Positions 25,639 to 37,615 are shown, counted from the first letter of the stretch. The stretch is DNA of 64,000 nt from Cokeromyces recurvatus (GCF_025118155.1 NW_026251388.1:558001-622000), one strand, 5' to 3'. Numbers and translations: made by a program. Notes: generated by a model not told the origin, from the sequence alone.

Positions 25639-28568
25639 CTATTCAGGTCTAATAAAGGTATCTTCGCCAGTGATGGGATTGTGATAATAGATATCACCCA
25701 TATCACTCATTTTCACTTTCCATGGAGAAGGTAATCGTTTTTTCTTTACTGGTCTTAAACCAACATTAGACTTCTCCATGAAAAGGGAGGAATTAGGATT
25801 ACTGGGAGTAATGATAGCACTGTCTGCTGAATTATCAAGCCTTTTGGCTATAACAGATGAAGATGATAAAATCAGGCTATCATTATTATTACTTAAATTA
25901 GGAGAATTATGCATCTCATTGTTAATGAGATGCTGTTGATCGATTTCGTTGATTGCGTTTTTCTTAGTTATTGAAGCATTACTAGTCATAGTAACAGGTA
26001 AATGAGTACTATGGGTAGTAGCTTGGTTCGAGGTTGAATTTAGAGTGACATTTTCGATTTGAGTTATGGGATGGGAGATACTAGATAAGCTATCAATAGA
26101 TGTTGGTGATACCATGACCAAATCTGTATCTTTAGACTGTTGTTCATGAATATCAGTAGAGGAAGTGGTTTCTGTCGTTAACTGTTGACTCGTACTAATT
26201 GTGTTAGATAAATTATTATTATTACATACAATATCAGAGTTATCCTTTTCCATGGCTACTGACATTATGGGTTGCTGATTAGTCAGTTTTGAGGAAGCAG
26301 CAATGGCTTTTGCCGCTGTAGAACAATTTTTTTCACTACTATCAGTAGCAGTAGAAATAAGTGTAGCATTGTTTTTCATTACATTATCATTACAAGTAGT
26401 ATGTGAATCCTGAGTCTCTCTAGAACTATCAATAATAACAGTTGATGATGAAGATGATGGTTGAATTTTTTTCGTTAGATTGTTAGTATTATTCAATTGC
26501 TTGTGTGATGTAATAGTAGTTGAAGGGGTAATGGATGTATTATTTACATCTTGAGATTGATTATATAAATGTCCATTTGTAAGATGCTGAGACTTTTCTT
26601 CAGTCATCACGTTGTTATTAACGTCTTTTTGGCGGGTATGATAATTATCAGCAAATGTGTTTGTGGTAATGTCGGTATTTACAGATAAATGTGTTTGTGA
26701 CTTTTGTTGAGATGGTTTTGTTGTAGATGAGCCCCTTTGATCATTGTTAATAATAGGTAATTCAGATTCTTGTTGGGGAACAGAAATGGGTATGTTTGTA
26801 ATTTTAACATTGGAAATATTTGGTTTATGATCTTTAATATTCAAAGTTCCTTGTTTGATTATCTGCTTTTTAGTTTCAGTATTAGCAATAGGCTGCTGAT
26901 GAGGAAGAGTAGTATTATTTTTTGATGTAGTAGAAAGAGAATGAGTGTTAATCTCATTTACAGGCTCAACTGTTGTTTCTGGACTGATTGTAATTTTAGA
27001 TGTGGAAGTAGGAGTGACAGCAGATTTTTTTGCTGTAGGTTGTAGATTATCTTTGTGTCTATTGGTGCAACTGTTCTTTGCTCCCAGAGGAGAGCAAGAA
27101 CTCAATTCTTTAGATGTAGATGTTCCTAAAGGGGGTAATTTCTTAATTCTTTTTTGGGAGTTGAAGGTAATGAAGAAGATGATCCCATCTCCTTTTTATT
27201 TATCGTGTCGTTATGGAGAGAATTAGGAATCTCTTTAGTAGAAGTAGGTGATGATGATGATGATGATAGATTAATTGAAGAAGAACGGTGATGACGAGCT
27301 TGAGGCGGCAAGGGTCTTTTATCATAGTTGGGTACATAACGATCAGGTTTTAATCGAAAGAAAGGAGCTTTCTCTTCATCGCAACTACTAGTAGTGGGTG
27401 AATTATCCCTTTTTCTCTTTGAGCGTTGCCTACTATTACTACGACTTCTAGAAGACGAAGAACGTAAACGCCCACGAATTCTTATCCTACTTTTATCTTC
27501 TTCAAAATCACTTTCATCACTACTATGGGAGCTAACTAATTTTCTTTGTTTTTTGCGAGATGGGGGATGAGAATTATTTGAACGAGTTTGCACTGATGGA
27601 GATCGATCACGACGACGAAAATGAAGGTCTTTGTTATCACTCTTAGGAATAGTACCCGATTTAGAAGATAGAATGACTTTTCGATTTATATGTGATGGGC
27701 TTTTATCAAGATCCATATCAGTATCAGTATCACTATTATAGTTATTATCACTCGAAGAATCAGTATAACGATGCATTCTTTCCTTTTTACTAATCAGTTT
27801 TTTGTCAAAATTGAGTGGACGAGGAGCAGTTATCTGAATAGACTTGGCAAGCCTATCACGTTCGGAAATGGGGTTATTCTCTTGGATTAAAATGTCATTT
27901 TGATTTTTAGCCCTTTGATTTTTCCTGGATATTATTTGAATTTCCATGTCATTCATACTTTCTTTTTTATTATCATTTCCAGGACCAGACTGGCTCTTTT
28001 TCTTGATAGTAATAAAGCGATAAGTACTGCCATCATCTGTGTCTATTTTTTGTTCAGTATTATGTATTATAGAGGTAGGGGAAGTGACTGATGTAAAGGT
28101 AGAAATCGGAGTAGATGGGGAAACATTGAAATGGGTATTTACTGAATTATGGAGGTTAAACAATTGTTGATGAAAAGGAAGAGAAGAGTTGGGATTATGG
28201 TCATGAGCAAAAGAGATTACAGGATGATTCTCGTTCTGTTGTTGAGAATGTAAGAAACTAAAATTGGCTTTTGTATTTGAAGGAGATGGAGTTGATGTTT
28301 GAAATGAATTTATAAGATGAGCAGCAACAGGATTATTCATATTCAAAGATGATAAGTTATCAGTATAATTTAAACTGGTATTATGAGGAACATCCAAGTT
28401 ATGAGTAGAAAGAGGACGTGAAATTGTAAAATTAACTTTGTCATTATGATTACTTGGCGCAGTAAAAGACCTTTTTTTTCGGGAAAGTGTATTATTATTG
28501 AATATTACTTGTTTACCCAAACGCTGAAATACAGTTGGTAAATGTTGTTCCTCATTTTGTTGTGGCAT
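25639..28568 (-). CDS. Large disordered protein with C-terminal WW domain; frame broken at an A6 run
   Basis: Two abutting minus-strand frames read as one protein. The first (28568-27126) starts MPQQNEEQHLPTVFQRLGKQ, is low-complexity and has Arg/Ser blocks (RGRLRSSSSRSRSNSRQRSK, basic patches such as KKQRKLV). The second (to 25639) is Ser/Thr/Asn/Gln-rich and ends with a WW domain: LPSPWKVKMSDMGDIYYHNP then ITGEDTFIRPE, with the first Trp, Tyr-Tyr and Pro conserved but Phe in place of the second Trp. The frames differ by -1; no GT donor lies in the roughly 130 nt before the break, so an intron is unlikely. One extra A at the six-base run (27150-27155 on plus) would join them through KKRIKKLPPLGTSTSKEL. 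RS content and a WW domain suggest an RNA-processing or transcription-linked adaptor; this is inference. Confidence 0.65.
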
Positions 28569-29107
28569 TATTATTATAAAAAAAAAAAAAGAAATGAATA
28601 AAAAGGAATAAAAAAATGCCCAATTTATACTAGTTTCAAGTTTTTTTTTTTTTTTTTTTGCTTTTTTTTTTTTTTTTTTTCTGCTTCAAACCTCGAAATA
28701 TCCAATAAGAATAATTCTTTGTAATGTTTGTTTACAGTAATGTTCATTCCACATGCATGGATATAAATAAAAATAAAAAATAAAAAAGAACTTCAAATTA
28801 CAATAATTTGCTAAAAGAAGTTCCATGTTCACAGTCCAAATGAATATCATTTTTTCACTGTGATAGTAAAGAAGAAAAAAGGAGAAGTTCTTCTTTATTG
28901 ATGTGATTAACAAAGATGGTTTAATCTCCTTTAAATAAAATTATGAGAATATATAAATAAAGTTGCACAAACTTGGAAAAAAAAGAAAAATACATTTTTT
29001 TTTTTCCATTGACATGTGAAAAATAATACTGAATACACTATAAAATCCACATTTTACTTCTACCCTTTCTTTCTTTTTTTTTTTTTTTAATATTATTTAT
29101 ATAAAAA
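28569..29107. promoter_or_regulatory. Divergent intergenic region, WW-protein gene and small GAT-like gene
   Basis: 539 bp between two start codons, dominated by T runs (about 28638-28680, 29074-29088). No recognised element. A minus-strand 75-residue frame here (28686-28913) looks random. Confidence 0.35.
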
Positions 29108-29677
29108 ATGGTTTCAACTCAAGTAGCAGGATTTACAGTATTGAAGGTATGTATAGGTTATTAAATACTTTTCTTTTTCTATAGTGTATCTAATCCTATT
29201 TGTATCTATTAGGACACTCCTTTAAATTTGAATCTGGAAGAAGCTATCATGAATTCAAAAAAATCTGGTTCATTTCTTTTACATATGCTTATCATGATAG
29301 ATCCTGAGCAAATCAAGACAAATGAAATTGCAAAAGTAATCATTATCCTAGTCGTTCTCCTTTTATTGTATACTCATTGATACATAATATATTTTATATG
29401 TAGGATGCTTATGAAGAATGTTTACAGTTAAAGGAATATCTTTCTGAGCAACTTTGGTCAGTAGTCGATACAGAGTGTATTGCATCTGTTCAATCTGCTC
29501 TTGATGAACTTACTCTGGCCTTGAATAAATATGAAATGATAAATGATATGATTGATGGTGAATGGTATGTTTATGAATAATACACTGTATCTACTATTAC
29601 ATTCTAAAATACTGTTGAATGGTAGGGAATTCATAGAATCATCAAATTGTCACCACAATAGTATAACTACTTTTTAA
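29108..29677 (+). CDS. Small GAT-domain-like protein
   Basis: Four exons give about 124 residues: MVSTQVAGFTVLK, then DTPLNLNLEEAIMNSKKSGS, FLLHMLIMIDPEQIKTNEIA, DAYEECLQLKEYLSEQLWSV, VDTECIASVQSALDELTLAL, NKYEMINDMIDGEW and a last exon ending CHHNSITTF. The helical pattern (L-x2-M-L, E-x2-L-Y/A-x-E-C-x2-L, then S-A-L-D-E-L-x3-L-x-K-Y-E) resembles the GAT three-helix bundle of GGA, TOM1 and LSB5 proteins, which binds ARF and ubiquitin. A normal family member also has a VHS domain and a clathrin-binding tail; both are absent. It may be a stand-alone GAT module. Splice sites are clean (GTATGT...TAG) and all exons are in frame, so I treat it as a real gene. Confidence 0.5.
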
Positions 29678-29798
29678 TAATCTATATACCTTATTTTATA
29701 ATAAAATAATAATAATGAAAGTCGTCTGTAATTTACTGCATTAATATACTTCATAGTATATATTTATGTACATACATGTATATGTATTTATGTACGTA

Positions 29799-29827
29799 CG
29801 TATGTATGTATGTATGTATGTATGTAT
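29799..29827. repeat. (GTAT)n microsatellite
   Basis: About seven tetranucleotide units followed by (TA)n, in the convergent 3' space between the GAT-like gene and the P450 reductase. Confidence 0.85.
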
Positions 29828-29951
29828 ATATGTGTATATATATATATCCATGTATATACAGTAGAAATAGTATACGTATTTATATACGGGGATATATTAG
29901 ATTATATTATATTAATAATAAAAAAAAAATTCTAAATAAACAAAAATACAT

Positions 29952-32261
29952 TTAACTCCAGACATCTTCTTGATAACGTCCATTGGTTCTTAAACCTTTA
30001 ATAAACTCATGAGCCTTAGTATCATCCATACCTCCAAATTCAATAGCACAGTTAACAAATGTTTGATTAACGTCACGTGCCATATTCTTTGCATCACCAC
30101 ACACATAAATATAAGCTCCTGATTGTAATAAATTCCAAATTTCTTGTCCATGTTCTTGAAGACGATGTTGAACATAAATCTTTTCGGGTTGATCACGAGA
30201 AAATGCTGTAATAATACGTGAATCTCCTCCTAATGTCTCAAAGAGTTCAGGCCATTCTTCTGCATATAAAAAGTCTTTGGATTGATTACGACTACCATAG
30301 AATAAAAGTGTTGTACCAATAGGTTTTCCTTGTTTCTTTTCATAAGCACGTTCACGAATAAATCCACGGAAAGGTGCAACACCTGTGCCAGGTCCAATCA
30401 TAATAACAGGTACATTAGGATTACGAGGCAATTTAAATTGAGATTGTCTAATATGAACAGGCACTTTATGACAGATTCCATCAGATCCTAAATAAGCTTG
30501 ACGAGGTCCTGCTAAATCATATGGGGGATAGTCTTGATTATCATTGATAATACCATGTTGTTGCATTTGAATCTTGTATAAAAAGTTGGTATTCACACCA
30601 TATACAGTACAGTCAGGTCTAGTGGCAGGTTGGTAAGATAAAGTAACAATTGTAGCTGAAATGATATTAGGGCTTTCCTTTGAAGAACTAGAGATAGAAT
30701 AGAAACGAGGTTGCATACGTGCTAAAGTTTCAATAATTAAATCAAATGGAACATTAGAGAATAAACCTGGACGTGTATCTTGACCGGTAACTAATTGAAG
30801 CACTTCACCTAAATTACGGCAAGCATCTCCTACTTGTAAACGGAATTCATCTTTATCTGTCGCTAAGCGAGTTAAATAGCCTTTGGCTTCTTCAGAAGGT
30901 GCAAATTCAACAAAGGATGTCAACACTTGACGAGAAACAGGTGCACAAATTTCTAAATAATATCTAAAAACGGCACGATAAGTAGTAGGTACAGGGAAAG
31001 GATATTTCTTTGAAGCAGTAGGATCCATTGCTTTAACCATAATAACTGTATCTAATTTATCTGTTAAACCCAAGACAGAAGCAAGACGATTCACCTCAAT
31101 TTCATTATTTGTAGGCCAAATAGCGATATGATCGCCTGTTTTATAGCTTAGATTGGTATTACTAATATCAATTTCAACATGCATGCAATGACGATCTGCT
31201 CCATGGAAGAGTTCTCGAGAAGTCATATTAGCATTATAAGGACGTTTAGCATCGTACATCATTTTACTATATCCAGAAGAAGATAAATTTAAGCATCTAT
31301 TATTATTATCTTGATACATTTTTACTTACGCTCCAACTTTAGCTTTTTCGGCCAATTCACCAAAGTAAACAGCATCTTTCTCGTAATCCATTAATTCTTC
31401 AACAGAGTAAACAGGCTCTCTAGGTCCAGATCTAGCAGAGCTTTCATCAACACCTAAAAATTCACAAAAAGCTGGCCACATCCTTTCTTTCCAAGCTAAA
31501 TAATCTTCTTCCATTGAGCCATCATCATCACCTTCACCTGCTTCACCAACAAGATGAGCACCCAATCTTCGAAGATGTTTATTGACACCACGGGATACAC
31601 TGTTGTAATGTTCATATGTCTTATTACCTAAACCAAAGCTAACATAATGTAAATTGGATAAAGGCTTATCGTCTGTACTTTCAGAAAATGTAGGTTCTGA
31701 ATCTGTGATAAGATCCCAAAATTCAATAGCATTATCAGTTGGGTCGCCTTCACCATAAGTAGCCATAACAAAGATAACAAGTTTATCTTCTGGTACTTGA
31801 TCCAAATAAGTCAAGTCATATAATTCCAAATCAGCAGTCATACAACTTACACCAAAACGTTGATGACATTCTTTAGCAATTCGAGCAGCATAGCCTTCAG
31901 CTGTACCTGTTTGAGAACCATAAAATATAATTACTCGACGACCCTATTATTAACAATTTGGTTTTTAGTTTATAACAGATATATACAAAAAGAAAAAAAA
32001 AAGAGGGTGAGGGAAGGGAAGGAAGACAATTCAAAATATCAAAGTTTTTTTTACCTGTTCTTGCATAACCTTAACAAAGTTAGTTTCTCTCTTTGGTATA
32101 GTATTGACGTTTGAATCTTTAACTTTATTATTCTTTTTATAACTGAATAATAAGTTAGAAATCTGACGTCTACTAAACCAAGCTATTGTACCTAAACCAA
32201 TGGCTGTCAATAAAACAACATCGGTAGTATCAAACAAAGTGGCCGATGTTGATGACTCCAT
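29952..32261 (-). CDS. NCP1: NADPH-cytochrome P450 reductase
   Basis: ER-anchored diflavin enzyme that passes electrons from NADPH through FAD and FMN to P450s and other haem proteins. The N-terminal anchor is TDVVLLTAIGLGTIAWFS. After an intron whose donor is GTAAAA comes the FMN domain: IIFYGSQTGTAEGYAARIAK, VMATYGEGDPTDNA, FGLGNKTYEHYN. A short intron (acceptor TATAG just before KMMYDAKRPYN) leads to the connecting/FAD domain with PRFYSISSSSKE and to the NADPH domain: IGPGTGVAPFRGFIRER, LLFYGSRNQSKDFLYAEEW, YVCGDAKNMARDVN. It ends YQEDVWS, with the penultimate Trp that stacks on FAD. Every expected motif is present. The upstream region is pyrimidine-rich. P450 reductase supports sterol synthesis, which relates it loosely to the sterol glucosyltransferase in the same window. 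Confidence 0.96.
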
Positions 32262-32970
32262 CTTTCTTTCTTTCTTTCTTTTTTTTTTGAAATTTAAGAG
32301 AAAAAAGAAAAGAAAAATTAATTAAAATTAATGGTACACATATAAAAAAGGAGGATATGAAACGGCATTCGAAAATGAGTTGGTTTAATTTCTTTTTTTT
32401 TTTTTTTTTTTTTTTTTTTTCTTTTTGATAAGAAAAAAGCTTATTTATAAAAACAAAAAAAAAAATCATAATATCTTGTAAAATCGCAAGTGCTGATATA
32501 ATAGTCAACATCGTTTTTAATCGTTATAATTTGCAATCATAGAAGCTTATTGCACATGTATTTATAAGGCAGTAAAATATTCATTGTTTTATTAGATGGC
32601 CGGAGTAGGAGACCGCATTAAAATTTTTTTTTTTTTTTTTTGTTGGTGCTAGACAAAATTTCTTTTTTTATTATTATGTAATCAACAAGATAAAATAATG
32701 GTTTTGATGGCAGTAGTCTAGATCTATTCTATAGCATATTCTTTTCTTTTCTTTTTTCACGCGTTATTTTTATTTTATTTTTTATTTGTTTTTTTATATA
32801 TTTATATAATGTAAACAAGAACAATGTTTTCTTTATTAGTATTAGTATCATTATTATTACTATTATAATACAATAATTTCTTATTGTATTGTTAGATCAT
32901 TCTACTTTCATATTCTCAATCTATATATATATATATATATATATATATAAGCCACAATAACCGTATTTAT
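32262..32970. other. Intergenic region, pyrimidine-rich
   Basis: Promoter side of the P450 reductase (TTTC repeats and T runs at about 32269-32289 and 32393-32420) and 3' side of the glycosyltransferase gene, with a (TA)n at about 32923-32949. No gene seen. Confidence 0.5.
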
Positions 32971-34989
32971 TTACATATCATCCTTAAGAGAAGTGATATC
33001 TTCACCTTGTTGAATTCTTTCTGCTATTTCGAGACCATTCAGTACAGCAGGGCTTGGACATTTATCTGGGGCATAATGAACAATAAAATCACCAGAGACA
33101 TAGCGAGAAGGAAGGGTATTAAAGGTATGATCGTCATTATCAAGTAAAAGCACGTGTTCCTTGTAACCAGGTAATTGAATTAAATCCCACATAGCACCCT
33201 GTTCGTAAGATGGGCCCTTATTATACCACTCCTTTGATTCTTGAACAGCATTTAAAAATTTTTGTGCCCAAGCTGTATTACGTAAAAGAAAGACACCTGC
33301 ATTAATCATTTTATCTCTTGTAGGCTTTGCGATCACCAAATCAATTTCTTCTTCAAATCCACGAGGTCCCTTGGGATATTTGACTCTTAAATCATCCAAG
33401 ATACCATGTATAGTTTGATTGGGATTCATGATGACAGCATCCATATCCATCCAGAATAACCAATCATATCTCGGCAATACTTTTTGCACAGCATCTATCT
33501 TACCCCATACAGTACGTCTCTTTGGAGAACGCAATGCTTGTTGAGCAAACTCATTTGAACGAGCAACAAAGGCATAATTATGTGAAAGTGCATACTGTCG
33601 TTTATTATTGGCTGCAAGTGCAGCAGAAGGCTCCATACAACTATCAGGATAAATAAAAGAAGAGGTAATGACAGCAATAATTGCCTTTTCTAAAGGTTTG
33701 CAGATCAAAGTGGTACCGATGTTTAACACTTTAGCAATAGAGATAAAATCAGCATCTTGATAAATATTTGAGACTGTGATTGTCATATCTGGAATAGATT
33801 CGACATGATTATCCCATGTTTGAAACCGACCCTCTGCCGAAATAAATACCGGTGCCTCCGATGTGAGAGATTTAAGTTGTTCTATCTCCTTTGGATCTGT
33901 AACGAAATTAAGTTGAATTTGAATAGATCGATAAAACTCATGATAGTTAATCATGAGAGTGGAATCTAGATTTTCAGGAGTGATATTTTCAAATTCAGTT
34001 TGACGTGCCATAAGTTTCTTAACTGCATCTGAACCTGCTACAAGGAATTGTAGATTCTTGGGGGAGACCCAAACAAGATCAGTCGCCGTCTTTTCCTTCT
34101 CCCACATCTTTCCTACTTCAGATTGAATTTGCTGCTGAATATAGTTGAATTGTATTAAGGAATAACTATCTTGAATAATTAAATAATCATAAGTAACGCC
34201 ACGTTCATTCACTAAGGTGCTTTCCACCCATTTTAAAATATCATCTTGTTGGAAAGATTTTGTATCGTTTACTTTTTCTAAATCATTCCATTCCATTTTC
34301 TCAGTTTCATATAAACGACTTTCAGGTGTCTTACTAGCTGGTTCATCGCCATAAATCCAAAACATATAATTTATACCTTTATCTCGTTTCATACAAGGTT
34401 CAATATTATCGTTCAATCCAAAATAAGTATTACGAATTAATTGACGTCGACTTGAATGTGAGGCCCTTGAAGCGATTATGATAAAATACTTAAAATGTTG
34501 TGGTTGCATTTGTATTGTAGTTGATTTCGACAGAGTCTTCTTTGGTGATGAAGTAAATTTAGTATTTATAGTAGTAGGCTCAGAAATACTGGTAGTAGTA
34601 GTAGTAGTAGTAGTAGTAGCAATAGTAGTAACTACCTCAACTGATTGTTCAAATTCAATCTCCTCCTTTAAAGTCTGCTCTTCATCTGCTTCTGCTTCTT
34701 CTGCTTCTTCTTCTTCTTCCTCGATGACAATAGGATTAGATAAATTATCAACATCATTTTTTATTCTCTGGTTTTCAGGATTGAGACCTGTAGCATCATC
34801 GGGAACATAAATATTAATGGAATTATCATTAGAACGACCCAAGTCAATATTAAACCATAAAAAGAAAAAAATAGCAACAAGTAATAAGATAAGAATCATC
34901 CTTTTTCGACGTCCAAATCGAGCATTTCCAAAAAAGGAGCCATTATCTACTCTAACATTATTTGGAAAAGGCAAATCAGAGCTTGCCAT
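32971..34989 (-). CDS. Type II membrane glycosyltransferase: GT31-like plus GT34-like domains
   Basis: Intronless, 672 residues. A basic cytosolic stub (FGRRKR) precedes one membrane anchor (MILILLLVAIFFFLWFNIDL), then an acidic stalk and a Thr run. Residues about 165-400 resemble the beta-1,3-galactosyltransferase (GT31) fold: KYFIIIASRASHSSRRQLIR then NTYFGL (R-x2-IR-x-T-x2 motif), YDYLIIQDSYSLIQFN. The GT31 DDD metal motif is not found. Residues about 435-650 fit the GMA12/MNN10 (GT34) family: AIIAVITSSFIYPDSC, DWLFWMDMDAVIMNP (DxD), INAGVFLLRNTAWAQKFLNA, YEQGAMWDLIQLPGY, FNTLPSRYVSGDFIVHYAPD. Probably a Golgi enzyme adding galactose or mannose to wall glycoproteins. The GT34 half looks catalytic; the GT31 half may be regulatory or inactive. 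Confidence 0.75.
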   Translation of the reverse strand: MASSDLPFPNNVRVDNGSFFGNARFGRRKRMILILLLVAIFFFLWFNIDLGRSNDNSINIYVPDDATGLNPENQRIKNDVDNLSNPIVIEEEEEEAEEAEADEEQTLKEEIEFEQSVEVVTTIATTTTTTTTTSISEPTTINTKFTSSPKKTLSKSTTIQMQPQHFKYFIIIASRASHSSRRQLIRNTYFGLNDNIEPCMKRDKGINYMFWIYGDEPASKTPESRLYETEKMEWNDLEKVNDTKSFQQDDILKWVESTLVNERGVTYDYLIIQDSYSLIQFNYIQQQIQSEVGKMWEKEKTATDLVWVSPKNLQFLVAGSDAVKKLMARQTEFENITPENLDSTLMINYHEFYRSIQIQLNFVTDPKEIEQLKSLTSEAPVFISAEGRFQTWDNHVESIPDMTITVSNIYQDADFISIAKVLNIGTTLICKPLEKAIIAVITSSFIYPDSCMEPSAALAANNKRQYALSHNYAFVARSNEFAQQALRSPKRRTVWGKIDAVQKVLPRYDWLFWMDMDAVIMNPNQTIHGILDDLRVKYPKGPRGFEEEIDLVIAKPTRDKMINAGVFLLRNTAWAQKFLNAVQESKEWYNKGPSYEQGAMWDLIQLPGYKEHVLLLDNDDHTFNTLPSRYVSGDFIVHYAPDKCPSPAVLNGLEIAERIQQGEDITSLKDDM

Positions 34990-36246
34990 CTTATAAATAA
35001 CTATATAAAAAGGAAAGAAAAAAAAAAGTGAAGAAAGAAAGGTTATTCTTTTTTTTTGCGGGGCTGTCCTTATTGTTTTTTTTTATTATTATTATAATTA
35101 TTATTTTTAGTTTCTTTTTATTTTTAAACTCAGTATTCTGCTTTTTTTTTTTTTTTTTTTTTTTTGTAATCTTTAAAGAAAGAAAATGGGCTTAGTTGTT
35201 AACAAAATACAAATAAGCCTTCTCTCTTCTTTATTTCTTTTACATGTTAACATGTTTTATAAAATTATTAAATTTAATACAAATAAGGGCTCTCTATATA
35301 AAAATGCGATTTTGTCATAAATAGTAAATTTCTATTTATATACATGTTTAATTTTTATACTTCTTTGTGTAAATATTATGTGTTATCAAGATAAAAGATA
35401 ATAATAGAAAAAAGAAATATAGGCATTATTAACCGATTACTATAAGGAATTACATTATCTTAGAATAAGCATCCTTTTTACCTCTTGAAGTAGGGGAAGG
35501 CAAGCTTGATAATAATGATAAAAAAAAAGATGTAGTGCGGTCAATGAAATGAAGTGTGATATTATTCTTTATTATTAATAAAATTGGATCTGTGCATCGC
35601 TATTGGGTAAGTGATTTTTAATATTGACAAGAAGATTAGCTGAATCTAACTATCATTGTTATGTTTAGAAGAATTTATTTATATCTGATAATACAATACA
35701 TTTCATTTTTCAGAGCTTGAGCTTTGTAGGAGGGTTTTTCATATTTAAATGAAGAAGAGGAGAAAGATAAAAGTTGGCTTAGTAGAGAGATATTTTATAA
35801 AGTGACTCTCTTATAAACAAAATATCATTACTAGCATTGTATACAATATTCTGCTTTAATACCATTCTTGAAACTCTTATACTTGTGTACTGATTAAGTC
35901 GAGCATACTATATGTGTCAAATAGCTTATAGAAGCCCCTATCTATCTTTTTCTAACCAAGCATTGGAAGTTTCGAAAATGGGCAAATATATACATGTAAA
36001 TATAATATTTAGAATCACCTTTTCTGAAGCAATTAAACTGTTTAAGATGAGATGATGCTTATTGTTATCAAAACAATATCGATGTGTTTCTATTTATTTA
36101 ACTGCACACAGTACAAAAGCTTTTTATTAGAAATGTCCCAAGTTTGTTATTAGATACATCCTTATTTATAATTTTTATAATCATTATTAAGCCTATTAAT
36201 ACTTATTTCATTTTATGATTTTGCAAACAGTATGAAAGTTATGATA
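34990..36246. other. Gene-free region upstream of the glycosyltransferase
   Basis: AT-rich; T runs near 35076 and 35143-35165. No frame longer than background, no RNA gene or motif recognised on either strand. Confidence 0.5.
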
Positions 36247-37615
36247 CAGTAAAGCTGGGAAATATTGGTTAATTAAGAAATTGGTCGTTTTTAAAAAAGT
36301 TGTTTTGAGCGTTTCTGATAACTAAAATGAAGCTAAAAGTAGCTACGAAATCCATGAAGGTCACTAACACGTACATTGTTGCAAGCATCAGCGATTCTCT
36401 CGGATAAATTTTCTTCAACCATCAGATTCTCGCACTTCATCTTCCTTTTTTACAAGAGCCTAGGATTTTTCAATTGCATTTAATTCATTAGTAAATATAT
36501 GGAGGTAAATACATGAATCTGTAGCCTCTTCTCAACACACGGTTTCTATCAAAATTTAGGTCCGAATCCTTCATTTCATGAACCATTCATATTTTGTTTG
36601 CATATTGAGTATTCATACTTGATATCGCACAAATGTAGGCTTATGTTGACTTCGAAGCAACGGGGTCAAATAAAAAAAACACAAATAGCAAAACAAACAG
36701 ATACAGTAAATTAATTAGCTTTGCTGAACAGGGAACATATCAGAGAATAAATAAAATTACAAGTGTTACACACATTCTCTAGTTTTTTATTTATTTATTA
36801 GAGAGCATATACAGAGAGATAAATAGCAGTTACTCGATTCAATACTCGATTTAAAACACACAGATCCAATAGATTGAATTGATCAACTCTTTCAAAGACA
36901 ATAGACGCTAAGATCATGTAAAGCACCAATGAAAGAGTAACAGAAGTTTTGTTTAATAATGATATACTAATAAAGAATCAATAACACTGAAGCAATTTCA
37001 TGTAATTATATAGATTAAAAGTTGTCAAAATCCACACCTGTTATCAGAGAACTTCCTTTTCAGGAACAATGATTAATCCGTAGTAGCTCGTATATATCAA
37101 TCGGTTTGGAACCTGTATTTCTTTCCAACGTCTTTTTTTCCTCTTTATCTACATAATCTACACTTAGCTTACTCATGAAATCTAACGTAAAAATTAAAGG
37201 GAAACAAAGAGGCACTTCAATCTCTTCAAAACAAGACGGAACAGTCTACTGAAGGTAAAGACAGTAGGTGTCATATATATCTATATATGATTCAGTAGCT
37301 CAAAAATTCCAATGAACACGAAGATAAAAGAAGAATATGGAATCGAGATCTGATGGCAATACTAAATTTTAAAAAGATATCGACAAGCCTTAGAAATAAT
37401 GGCAAGAAACATCTTTTGTTTTCATGTCAAAAACAACATCAACAATTATGATTATCCGCGTTAGTTATCGCTTTCGCTATTTCATGCAGGTAAATATTGC
37501 TCTGAGCTTACTTGAAAATATTGGTGAGCCAATCGTTTTTCGGTCTTCCACCAATCATTTTTTTTATAATCACCATTCAAATTTCTAAATTAACCAATAT
37601 TTCCCAGCTTCACTG
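36247..37615. mobile_element. DNA transposon copy with ~38-bp terminal inverted repeats, flanked by TA
   Basis: The left end (36247 on) begins CAGTAAAGCTGGGAAATATT and the right end, read on the minus strand from 37615, begins CAGTGAAGCTGGGAAATATT. The match continues to about 38 bp with about three mismatches. Both ends are bordered by TA (36245-36246 and 37616-37617), as expected for a Tc1/mariner TA target duplication. Element length is 1,369 bp, right for Tc1/mariner, but the interior has no intact transposase. Just inside the right end the minus strand reads MIGGRPKNDWLTNIFK before a stop, and further in MSKLSVDYVDKEEKKTLERN; I could not assign them. Termini starting CAGTG also occur in hAT elements, but no 8-bp duplication is present. 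Dead autonomous copy or non-autonomous derivative. Confidence 0.75.
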
